Shown here: positions 54,933-64,000 of the stretch, in pieces
Layout of the letters: the number at the start of each line of letters is the position of its first letter
Position numbering within the stretch: position 1 is the first letter of the stretch
Source of the DNA: Phytophthora hibernalis
Taxonomy: Eukaryota > Oomycota > Peronosporomycetes > Peronosporales > Peronosporaceae
DNA length: 64,000 nucleotides
Assembly (NCBI GenBank): GCA_012656075.1
Contig: JAAKBF010000360.1
Coordinates: forward strand, 186,001-250,000
Reading direction: 5' to 3'
Notes under the pieces: generated by a model
Seen by the model: only the letters and a program-made list of their open reading frames with translations
What the model was told of the DNA's origin: nothing
The model's database searches: none
Position numbers and translations under genes: made by a program

Positions 54933-56662
54933 ATGTGGCTGCTCAAAAGCCTCGGATTCACCTGTGGTGCAGCCCTGCTCGCCTGTGGCACGACCGCCTC
55001 CGAGCCACGCTGCTTCCCCGCCGACTTCCTGTTCGGATCGGCCACTGCGTCGTACCAGGTGGAAGGCGCTTGGAACAAGGATGGCCGCACGCCCAGCATC
55101 TGGGACGACTTTTGTCGCGAGCAACCCGGCTTCGAGTGCGCTAACGTCGCCGACGACTTCTACCACCGCTACGCGGACGACATCAAGCTCATGGTGGAAA
55201 CGGGGCTGCAGTCCTTCCGCTTCTCCGTCTCGTGGTCTCGTGTGATGAACTGGGACCCGGAGACGCGTCGCATGCAACCCAACGCCCGGGTCTTGTCTTC
55301 TACCACGCACTCCTCGACAAGCTGGTTGAGAACGGCATTTCCATCCTCACGCTCTACCACTGGGACCTGCCCACAGAGCTCCACAACGAACTGACCCCGC
55401 AGGGATGGCTGAACCCGGATATCATCGACCACTTTGTGCAGTACTCGACGTTGCTCTACAACGAGTTCGGCGACAAGGTGGACTTCTGGACGACATTCAA
55501 TGAGCCTCTATCCTTTGTGGTGTACGGCTACAACACCGGACTACATCCGCCCGGATTCCGCGACTCCCCCACGCTCGTCTACGAGGTAGCGCACAAAGTG
55601 CTGCTCTCGCACGCGTATGCCGTGCAAAAGTTCCGGGAGCTCAAGTCTAGTGGAATCATTCAGCCCAAGGCACGCATCGGCATCGTGCTGAACGCCAACC
55701 AATTCTACCCCTTGGACCCAAACAACCCGAAGGATGTCGAGGCTAGTGAACGCGCGATGAACTTTGAGTTTGGTTGGTGGCTGCTGCCTCTCACGACAGG
55801 CGATTACCCGCCCGTCATGCGCGAGGTGGTTGGTGACCGACTGCCTCGGTTCACGGTTGAGCAGGCTGCCATCCTCAAGGGCTCGTACGACGTGTTCATG
55901 CTTAACCACTATTACTCGCGAGCAATCACGGACTGCGACTCTGAGGCGTCCAACACGCCGTGCTCGTTGCTCCATGTGGGCTTCGGACAGGACAAAGGCG
56001 TGGACGACACGCACATTGTGCCTGGGTCGCGCCCGGGGCTGCAGGACAGCCAGGGCAACAACTACTGCAAGTCATATACGGCTTTTCCTCCTGGGTACTT
56101 GGACACTATTAAGTGGATGCACGCCAAGGACCCGTCGGCGGAGATCTTGCTGACAGAGAACGGTTGGTGCGGCAACGATGAGGTTGAGAACTTGGATCAG
56201 CTGTGGTTCTTCCAGTCGTACACGGAGCAGGTTTACAAGGCGGTGGTGGAGAAGATCCCTGTCATCGGCTACACGGCCTGGAGCTTCCTCGACAACTACG
56301 AGTGGGGCTCGTACGGCCCTCGCTTTGGACTTTACTACGTCAACTTTACGGCGCAGACCGGGTCCGTGGAGGGCTATGAGCCCAAGCCGACAGACTTGCA
56401 GCGTATCGCGCGCCCGTCCGCCAAGTGGTTCAGCAAGTTGGCGTCAACGGGTTGCCTTGACGGGTTGAGCCAGGCAGATGAGACCGCCGCCATTGCAATG
56501 AGAGCTACAGTGAGGCAAGAGCTGTCGGTCACTGGAACGAGCTCGAGGAGCGGACTGCTGCCGGTCGGTATGGTGATCGCTGCTGTCAGCGCTGCCATTC
56601 TCGCCGCAACGTGGCGGCGTCGTCAGGGATACGCGGCCATCCCGCGCCTCTCCGCGAACTGA
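54933..56662 (+). CDS. GH1 family beta-glucosidase, secreted and membrane-anchored, one frameshift
   Basis: About 576 residues when joined. Signal peptide WLLKSLGFTCGAALLACGTTA, then the GH1 opening FLFGSATASYQVEGAWNKDG. The acid/base glutamate is in TTFNEP (about residue 191) and the nucleophile glutamate in LLTENGW (about 409), both intact. Other GH1 boxes are LYHWDLP, MLNHYYS and GYTAWSFLDNYEW. After the catalytic domain a hydrophobic segment GMVIAAVSAAILAATWRRR forms a C-terminal anchor, so the enzyme should face the outside. It probably hydrolyses beta-glucosides or cello-oligomers at the cell surface. The frame changes at GGG 55288-55290; one added G joins NAR to GLVFYHALLDKL. It sits among glycosyltransferase genes but has no sequence relation to them. 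Confidence 0.85.
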
Positions 56663-57948
56663 GCGAACGTTGTCTCGCACGCATCATCAACCGTCAACAT
56701 TGTTTGTTTTCATTTTGGTGTTGTCGTGTTGCCTTGATTAATTGACGTTGTCGGTGCTTCTCAAAATCCGTAGCGTCCTCGGTGAACTTGTTGGCCAGCT
56801 CTTCCCACTCACTGATGTGCTTGCTTGAGCCCGCTGGCCCGTGCGAATCTATGAAGAAAGCGTAACCGTTCTAGACGCTTCGATCATCTATGAGCTCCGA
56901 GACTGCATTGCTTCTGAAACGATTGCAATCACGCACGAGAGAGACAAGCCTTGGTGTGTTACTACAATACCATCGAGTGTAGTGGTATTTGCTGGTATTA
57001 TATTACCGTATTATATTTTTATTATTGTGGCTTGCTCGTATTTTGCCCCTCCAAAATACTGAATATTTCGCAGTCCGTTTTATATAAATCGTTTTTGGTC
57101 GTATTTAGTCGGCAGTCTATTTTGCTCTTTTGTCCTACTCTGAGCACATCGCCCCCTCAAATCGCACTTCTTCACGCCACCCAAATCGACTCAGCTCCTC
57201 TACCAGAAACGCCCGACGCCCACTGCGAGGAGCCCACGAGTATGAGAGGCCCGGGATCCCACGAGTTTGAACCTCCTCCTGTTAGCAGTATGTGATTACC
57301 TAACAGTGGCTGCTTGTCCGTGTCAGTTTGAGATGGTTGCTGGAGAAGGCAAAGTGCGTGTTGGCGCCCCGACCTCCTCGCCATTTGGCGTCCTGACCTC
57401 GCCATATGTGCACTACGAGCTGTCAAGGCCCCCTCTCCCCCTGTGGCCACCTGGCGAGAGATGGTAAGGTGCACAATACCATTCAAAGCGTATGGTTCCC
57501 CGATGGTGGGTTTCCTTGACGAGATCTTGCATACGTGTTCTGGTATTGAATGCAGACTCAAGTGGCGACCAGGTGAGATGTTTATCTACCCACCATGATA
57601 TCACTACAGTGATTACACAGTTTGTCGGTGGTGTATGCTTTTGCTTAGAGCCACACGTTCCGAACCATTTGGTGTACCGTTCCGAGAGCAGTTTCGAAGG
57701 CAACACGCGGCTCTGCCATATTGTTAATACTCTGCCGCAATGATTTCAATTCAGTACAAGGTACTATACAGCTGCTGCATTGTATCAGTGGTGCTCGTCG
57801 GTGCTCATGATGATTGTTGTCATGTGATCTTGTAGAATGCCAATGTTAATAAATCACTTCTGCTCAACCACTTCCCAAGTTGCTCTATTAAGCGAAGTTA
57901 CCTGCTTTTAAAGTCGGAACTAATTCCAAGTTAATCAACTCACCAACC
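56663..57948. other. Intergenic, AT-rich; no supported gene
   Basis: Short frames at 56841-57295 and 57172-57561 overlap on opposite strands and show no domain. Nothing else is recognised. Confidence 0.4.
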
Positions 57949-58829
57949 ATGTCTGCTCTATCAGGAAACATCCTCCCTCGTGTGCTGGAGGCTGTGTTGA
58001 CAATCCGCGTCGGCGATCCACATGGAACACGACGTGGGGGCTGGAAAAAAGAGGTCATGTTCGACGTTGAAGACGGTTATGCGGTCTTCCGTGAGAAGTG
58101 TCTGGCGAGGTTTGCAGCACTTGTCGCAAGCACTGAGCTGGGTCAAAGACGCATTGAATTGCAAGAGGACTCGGATATCTACTTGAAGCTGGCGAAGAAT
58201 GATAAGCAGGCCGACTACATGAGGTTATCGGCCAATACCTTCGCATCCTCACTAATTCGGCGCTGGCGCCTTCTGACACCCGCTGACAAGGCGAACATCG
58301 CAGCATTCCGCTTCGACGCATTCCTCTACGTAGCGAAAGTGGCCCCACCACCTGCAAACTTTCACCGCGCGACACAAGGTCGTGTGGATCAGGCTCGGCT
58401 TCAGAGAATCGCCCATGAAGCCGCGAGCGCTGTGCAGTTCGGGCCAATTGCTGCGCATCATTTGGACATTGTGAACGCTCGACGTCCCGACAACGCTCCT
58501 TCGAAGTACCGGCGGATAACACAACCGCCCAGGCAATTGAGGTGGACTGACACCGCGCAGCACTCAAAGCTGACGTCGCAGCCCATGACCAGCAGCGCAA
58601 CCGGCAAACAGCTACCATGACCGTCCAGTTAAAGGGTACTTGGGTTCCTGTTGAGGTTGACGTCATTTCGATGCGCCGCGCCATTGGGCTCCCCGACCAC
58701 GATATTTTTACGGCAGGCATCTTCCATGAACGACTACCAGACATCACACCTACTAATCCTGAGCTTGAGGATGTCGATCACATTGATAGTGAGAACGAGC
58801 ACCCACGCGAAGAAGAAGACCCACTCTAG
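57949..58829 (+). CDS. Uncharacterised protein, probably repeat-associated, one frameshift
   Basis: About 293 residues when 57949-58560 is joined to the frame ending at 58829. The N-terminal half is folded-looking and basic (MSALSGNILPRVLEAVLTIR, LIRRWRLLTPADKANIAAFR). A proline-containing linker follows, then a compact C-terminal part (TVQLKGTWVPVEVDVISMRR) and an acidic end. The frame changes by one base near 58558. I do not recognise the family. It lies tail-to-tail with the transposase next door, 40 bp away, and may be part of the same or another element. No signal peptide or membrane helix. Confidence 0.5.
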
Positions 58830-58868
58830 CTTCATCTTTAAGAAGAAAACAAATCCATGCCATTTCGT

Positions 58869-59887
58869 TTAGCTACTCCTACAGATCAAATTGTCGAACG
58901 TCTCATCCCGCAATGAAGTCCCTAAGTATCCGCAGTGCTGAAAAGTTCCGAAGCAGCCGTTTTGATCTCGTCTCGTGCAGTGCCGCATCGCCACGTCTAA
59001 TACGAGCTCGGGGTGCAAAGGGAACACCAGGTTTGCCTGCCGCTGAAGCCATCGTTTCAGCAAGCCGAAGCAGGGCTCGATAGGATTCAGCTGAGGGCAG
59101 TACGGGGCAGGAAAAGGAGTCGAGCACCGCATGCATGAATCACATCTTGGAGCTCAGAATACGCATGAATTGTTGCGTTATCTAGTATCACGATCGAGCG
59201 AGGCAAAGGCCACGGATTGAGATGCGGCACCACATGCTTCATGAAAGCAGTATGAAACTTTGCTCGTGTAAACGTACCTTCAGTCCACTCCCACCCAAAG
59301 AAACCTCCGACATCTAGTGCCGCCATAATAGACAGCCTTTTGTCTCTTCGAAAAGGTAGTCGAACGATGGCGTGTGTGTTTCTTGTCGACCACCCGTACC
59401 TTCGGTATGCATGGCGGCCATCTTTGGCTGTCTCGTCAATAAAGACGAGTTGCTCTGCGTAGGAATACAGCGCCAGAAGCTTGTCACGATAAATTTTGAT
59501 CTCCGCAGGAACTGCTTCTCGGGCTGCTTTTGACAATACCTTTCGACTTAAATTGAGGTCAAAGTTGAGCACGCGGCAGATAGTCGACGTTGAAACGTTT
59601 TGTACCTCTGGAAAATGTCTGGTAACGTAGCATTGCAGTTCCTCTATGTAAAACGTCGGGTGCATCTCCACATACGCCAAAACTGCCTTGAGAATCACTG
59701 GTGACCATCGGACATGCTTCTTCTTCTCATTTTTGTCATTAACAATGCCGTCGCACAGGAAAAGCGAGTACCACCGTCGAATTGTACGCAGCTTAGGACC
59801 GAACAGCTCTGAGACTTGCGCAACAGGAATGTCGTACACGTGGAGGAGAGCAACCGCCCTCCAGCGGAAGTCGTCCGCGTAAGTCAT
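58869..59887 (-). CDS. Tc1/mariner-IS630-type DDE transposase, one frameshift
   Basis: The start is the ATG at 59887 (MTYADDFRWRAVALLHVYDI). A helix-turn-helix follows (VAQVSELFGPKLRTIRRWY) and a second one (YVTRHFPEVQNVSTSTICR). The catalytic triad is in the right order: FIDETAKD, VILDNATIH, and PQLNPIEPCFGLLKRW. The C-terminal part is in another frame. One added base in the C run (G4 at 59104-59107 on the + strand) joins LLFLP to PYCPQLNP. No terminal inverted repeats were identified. If the shift is an error, the transposase could be complete at about 340 residues. Confidence 0.75.
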
Positions 59888-60249
59888 TGGCTGACTGAGT
59901 TGGATGAACAATGAACCGGCACTGCTGGTGAATGGAGTCTGTTCTGTTCGGTAGCCAACCAATTTTTGCCGAAGTAAAGCGGCAAAACTGATTTGTTTAG
60001 ATATATCTGACCGGTTATAGCTCTTAGACCCACCCCTTTGGTGTTATATCGAGGCAGATGAAAATACAAACCGGACCTGTTACACATTTCGGAGCTGTCA
60101 TTTCGGATATCGGACCCTCTGTTTTGCCAAAATATTTGCAAACCACAATAATATAATACCTTGAATTACTTCTCGGCCAATATGTATTACGTAGAGAACT
60201 GTAGTTGTTTATTATTACTAGTATTATAATATTAATGTGAACTAAACCA
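59888..60249. other. Intergenic between transposase and METTL4-type gene
   Basis: About 360 bp, AT-rich at the right side. A promoter for the next gene is expected here. No clear initiator is seen. Confidence 0.35.
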
Positions 60250-61439
60250 ATGGAGCCCAAGGTGTCCTGTGTCAATCATGCGGCTCTCGTGAACGGCTAC
60301 TACGCAGGGCAGCTGTGCCTGCGTGAGGACTCGTTGCAGGTTCCCTCGAACGCGTTCGTCCTGCCAACAAGTAGTGCGCAGTCTGCAGAGAAAATGTCGG
60401 CGGCTGCAGCGCGTCGCCAGCGCAAGCGAGAGACGGCAGCTCGTCGGCGGGTGAAGCGGCTCGAAGAGCTCACAATGCAGGAAAGTTTGTGCCGTTGAGT
60501 GAAATAGTTCAGAGGGAACTACAGGGAGCATTCGACCGCTTTGGCGGTGTCCGATTCGTGCTGAAAAATTTCCTGCCCAGTTTTGAAGATGCAAGTCCGG
60601 AAACCGAGGCGTTGCTGGAGGTGTCGAATGCACCAGCACTAGATGATGGCAAAATTCACTGCAACAAGGCGGGCTGTGTGCGAATCGCTGCTGTGAACAA
60701 TGCCAAGGTCGTTCTGCCGGCTGGATGCAGCTTCGCTCAGCGGGACGTGCGCGAACTTCACCAACTGGAGCTCGGAAGACACAAACTGATAGTGATGGAC
60801 CCACCCTGGCAGAACAAGAGCGTATCGCGTGGAAAGCGCTACGATATGTTTTTCCACACGGAACTGCTAAAGATTGATGTTCCCCATATTGCGAATTTGG
60901 ATGAATGCATCCTAGCGGTGTGGGTGACCAACAGGCCGCGCTACATGGCGTATCTTCGTGAACAAGCTCTGCCTTCGTGGGGCTTCAAATTCCACGCGTG
61001 CTGGTATTGGTTGAAGCTCTGCAAGAATGGCGAACTTGTGACTCCGTTAGACTCTACGCATCGCCTGCCTGTTGAAACGTTGGTCATTGCGTACCGCGCG
61101 AAGGACTCACATCACGAGCAGCAACTACGACAACGGCTTGGCGAGCAGATGCGCGTTGTACTAAGCGTTACTTTGCGCCACTCGTGGAAGCCACCTCCAG
61201 AGTGTTTCTTCGATGAAACCATTATTTCCAGGATAGACAAGAAGGCAGAGCTATTCGCGCGCGAGCTGCGGCCTCATTGGACAAGCGTAGGAAACGAGGT
61301 TGGTATGCGATTTCGGCTTCGAACCTTGTTTGATTTGCTACTTCCGTACTAATTTGTGCTTTGGCAGGTGCTCAAGTTTCAATCGAGCGGAATGTTCCAG
61401 GCTGCAATGCCTAACAGCGATGCCAACATGACAATATAA
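60250..61439 (+). CDS. METTL4-like: METTL4-type MT-A70 adenine N6-methyltransferase, two exons, one frameshift
   Basis: Spliced model join(60250-61298, 61368-61439). The basic N-terminus (RRQRKRETAARRRVKRLEEL) could be a nuclear signal. One added A in AAA 60482-60484 joins TMQE to KFVPLSEIVQREL. The catalytic DPPW motif is at about residue 184 (IVMDPPWQNKS), followed by LDECILAVWVTNRPRYM, FHACWYWLKLCKNGELVTPL and RLPVETLVIAYR. The 69-nt intron (61299-61367, GTTGGT...GCAG, with CTAAT as likely branch site) explains an otherwise odd C-terminus. After splicing the protein ends WTSVGNEVLKFQ plus about 20 residues, the classic METTL4 ending. Such enzymes methylate adenine in DNA or snRNA, and oomycetes are reported to use DNA 6mA. 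Confidence 0.83.
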
Positions 61440-61494
61440 TAAATCGAATACTCCAACTCTGGTCGTCAACCAGCACATAATGATACCTAGCGAA

Positions 61495-61600
61495 GCCTTA
61501 ACCGGATTCGATAGTCAATTCTTTTCTTTACGGAAAGACCGTAAGTGCGTCCACATACCAAGATCCAACAGTTGTCTACTCCAAGAGGCTCCAGTGTAGG
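61495..61600 (-). pseudogene. Relic of a GT71 gene C-terminal part
   Basis: On the minus strand it reads MWTHLRSFRK, then a stop, over sequence similar to 63904-64000 (shared GACCGGATTCGATAGTCAAT-type bases). Only about 100 bp is recognisable. It is a small leftover of duplication or unequal crossing-over. Confidence 0.5.
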
Positions 61601-61935
61601 CAGAGGCAAAATGTCAAGTTCAGAGGAGGGGGCTTTGATGTTGCAGCTTCAACCGTGCCATCGTTAATTTCTTCGCGTTTGAGTTGTCCAGCCAGCTTCT
61701 TGGAGCGATGCCCAAAGTGAAGTGTCGATGCCCAAAGTGGCTTCCCGATTCCAATTGTTGAACTGATTGTCGATCACGTCTCAACAGCGGTAATTGGACT
61801 ATAATAGATCCCACAGGAGTTACAACAAAACGGAAACCCTTCGGTTTCCAGATCAAGAAGGATGGGGTCCTGGTGGCTCACTTCAAGTGTTCCTATAGCA
61901 TACCTACCACGCCACGCCCTAAGGTGCTGGTCAAC

Positions 61936-63680
61936 ATGAAAGTGTCCCCACTCGTGACTGATTGCTGGAAAACGGAGCTTCTAATCGACTCTCATGCGAA
62001 CCCCATCCGTACGATGGCCGCATCGGTAGTAAAGTGCTGGTATCGTTGGCCACGAGCTTTGCTTATCCTGAGCGCCTTTGTCTACCTGTTGGTGCTCGTT
62101 GCATGGGCCTCTGCCAAAGTGGACAAGACAATCGACAGCCTCAAGGTCTCAGTGGCGCAAGAAGAGTCAGCAATTCCAGCGAAGCTGTTGAAATCGGGGA
62201 AGTGATAGCGCCGCGTTTTCAGTGCATTGCCTGGCGTGCCACTGGTGAGTGCAGGCCCGATGGACCTCGTGAGTCCCAGAACGACAAGAACTGCTCGAGC
62301 ATTATCGCCAGCGGTGTGTCCGGATATTGCGAAGTTGAAGACATCGGTACCGGCGAACGCTTTCAAGTAATGCGTAGCCACTGCGACAGCTTGAAGGGTA
62401 ACATCAGGTTTCGCTGTTCGGACGCTCCAGCTTTCGCCAATTACCACATTGAAGGTCACGAAGCAGTACAGAAGGCCCTCGTTCCTGGGTTTTCGTTGCC
62501 ACACGTGGCTAACAAAAGCGAAGAAGCCCCGCTGGATGGTATCGTGATGGTAGTCTACCCGAAACTACTCGCGAGTGCTTACGCAAGTGTCCGAACTCTC
62601 CGTGAAGTCTTGAACTGCCGCCTGCCGATTGAAATTTGGTTCCACGTTGACGAGATCGGAGATGACTACGCTTTGCTTGCACCACTGCAACAGCTTGCTA
62701 TCGTCATGGGCGATGTCTCGTTTCACCCCATGTACAACCCTCGTGCAAAGGGATTCTTGTCGAAGGTGTTTGCCATTTACAACAGCTACTTCGACCGCGT
62801 GTTGTTTTTGGATGCGGACAATGTACCCGTGCGTGACCCGAGCTTCCTGTTTGAATCGCCTCAGTTTGAAACAAATGGAGCCGTATTCTGGCCTGACTTT
62901 TGGCATCCGCGGCGCACACTGTTCAACTTACATGCTCGATCAATGCTCTGGGAGTTGGTGGATACCCCTTATGTTGATATGTTCGAGCAGGAGAGCGGCC
63001 AGTTGTTGGTAGACCGCACTCGCCACGCTGCACCGCTCGAGCTAGTTTACTTCTACGCGTTTCACGAGCCGAACTTCTTTGAAAAACTTGAGGTTGTCTA
63101 CGGCGACAAGGATCTGTTCCGGTTAGCTTGGATGAAGCTCAAGGCTCCATTCCACATGATCGAGACTGTGCCTGCGATGGCGGGGCGAGCCATCAATGGG
63201 TCCTTCTGCGGTATGACAATGGTTCAGCATGACGTAGACGGTGAAGTGCTGTTCTTGCATCGAAACCAGCACAAACTCACAGGTGAACGCGATGAAGAAA
63301 TGGAGAAGGCTGCGTTGGAGAATACTGCGGTTCCATCAGAGGAGGCACTAGGTGCTCCGCAGCCGGACGGATATCCCGATCCTGTCATTTGGACGCATCT
63401 GCTGTCGTTCTGCAAGGGTGCGAACCCCGAAATGTACACGATCGATGCGTACCGAGCTCCGCCTCAGTTTCCACACTGGCAGCCGTGCTACGGACGTCGA
63501 TACGTCGAAAACGAGAGAATGTTTGAGCTGCAGGAGTTTGTGAATCTGAGCTTTGCTGGAGTTGAGACGAGCATTCGTCGATTTGCCATGGAGGCCACAC
63601 AACTTCGACGTGCGCAGACCATCGCTTGGATAGGATCACACCCGAGTAGCACACGAGAACATGGTTTACACTACATGTAG
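61936..63680 (+). CDS. GT71-like alpha-mannosyltransferase, subfamily II, one frameshift
   Basis: The start at 61936 (MKVSPLVTDCWKTELL) precedes the helix ALLILSAFVYLLVLVAW. An in-frame ATG at 61873 is possible. One frame change at the G4 run 62196-62199 (after SGK) is at the same place as in the sister copy at 52737. Adding a G in both restores SGEVI..RFQCIAWRATG. Everything downstream is open to 63680: six-cysteine module, VYPKLLASAYASVRTL, FLDADNVPVRDP, FWPDFWHP, EQESGQLLVDRTRH, YGDKDLFRLAWMKL, FCGMTMVQHD, WTHLLSF and FAGVETSIRRFAMEA. Here codon 62955-62957 is TTG, so the catalytic domain is complete. This is the likely functional partner of the TAG-bearing copy. Confidence 0.82.
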
Positions 63681-63703
63681 ACATTCAATATAATTTAGTA
63701 TGC

Positions 63704-64000
63704 TTACATTTTGCGTAGCTTCCTGTTCTCCATGGAAGCTTGATGTTGTTCTAACAGTTGCGCGCCTTCCATTGCAAAACGCCGGAGGTGTGTCTCCAAC
63801 CCGGAGAAACTCATGTCTGCAATTTCCTGGACGTAGAAATGTTCGTTGTCGCTAAGGTAACGTTGCCCGTAGCATCGTTGCCACTCGGGAAATCCGGCTC
63901 AGCCTTGTAAGACCGGATTCGATAGTCAATTCGCTCCGAGGTGTTTCGAAAAGACCACAAGTGCGTCCACATAGCAGGATCTGGCAAGTTGTCTGGTTCA
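63704..64000 (-). CDS. GT71-like alpha-mannosyltransferase, C-terminal part, cut by window edge
   Basis: Only the C-terminus is inside the window; the gene continues past 64000. On the minus strand it reads LPDPAMWTHLWSFRNTSER, YRIRSYKAEPDFP, then with one added base at GGG 63887-63889 EWQRCYGQRYLSDN, and SFSGLETHLRRFAMEGAQLL, ending at the stop 63704-63706. It is subfamily II, converging on the 61936-63680 gene with 23 bp between the stops. Confidence 0.75.

Noticed and set aside
278..64000. Interpreting all frameshifted glycosyltransferases as decayed pseudogenes
   Set aside because: The same homopolymer losses occur in unrelated genes and all catalytic motifs are conserved, so decay is not the simplest explanation.

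Overview
The window looks like chromosomal DNA of an oomycete, most likely a Phytophthora-type genome. This is inferred from several features. Protein genes are dense and nearly intronless, and the few introns I can resolve are only 61-81 nt with GT..AG ends. Several genes carry an oomycete-style initiator (consensus YCAYTYY) 16-36 nt before the ATG. The repeats include Crypton-like tyrosine-recombinase, Copia, Gypsy-like and Tc1/mariner-like fragments. No bacterial features were seen.

The dominant content is an array of at least thirteen paralogous Golgi-type glycosyltransferases resembling fungal Mnn1/Mnn2 alpha-mannosyltransferases (CAZy GT71, Pfam Mannosyl_trans3). Eight lie in 278-16175 on both strands, and five more in 47710-64000 (one cut by the window edge), plus one small relic. 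Each is a type II membrane protein: short cytosolic tail, one membrane helix, a lumenal stem and a catalytic domain with a DxD motif. Twelve copies fall into two subfamilies; those whose stem is inside the window share a rigidly spaced six-cysteine module. The first gene (278-1758) is a divergent relative that lacks it.

Region by region: 1-16.2 kb is the first glycosyltransferase block, with a small TA-flanked MITE at 4.0-4.2 kb. Next come a long gene with a cyclic-nucleotide-binding-like domain (16.4-20.4 kb) and a three-exon coiled-coil gene (20.5-21.9 kb). From 22 to 47 kb is a transposon graveyard: Crypton, a tRNA-like element, Ulp1-type and papain-like protease genes, a nuclease gene related to Crinkler-type families, a defective Copia with two LTRs, a Gypsy 5' end and a second defective Copia. 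From 47.7 to 64 kb the second glycosyltransferase block is interrupted by a membrane-anchored GH1 beta-glucosidase, a Tc1/mariner/IS630-like transposase and a METTL4-type MT-A70 adenine methyltransferase gene.

Most genes are interrupted by single-base deletions that fall in homopolymers, including in single-copy genes unrelated to the array (GH1, METTL4, the cyclic-nucleotide-like gene). The simplest reading is long-read consensus error, not mass pseudogenisation. I therefore annotate whole genes across these shifts and list the shift sites. A few lesions are different in kind and may be real: a TTG-to-TAG substitution at 53496, a 10-nt gap near 48524, and several 2-nt changes. Two copies, 52479-54235 and 61936-63680, share a 1,090-bp tract with one mismatch, bounded by clearly diverged sequence, which suggests recent gene conversion.
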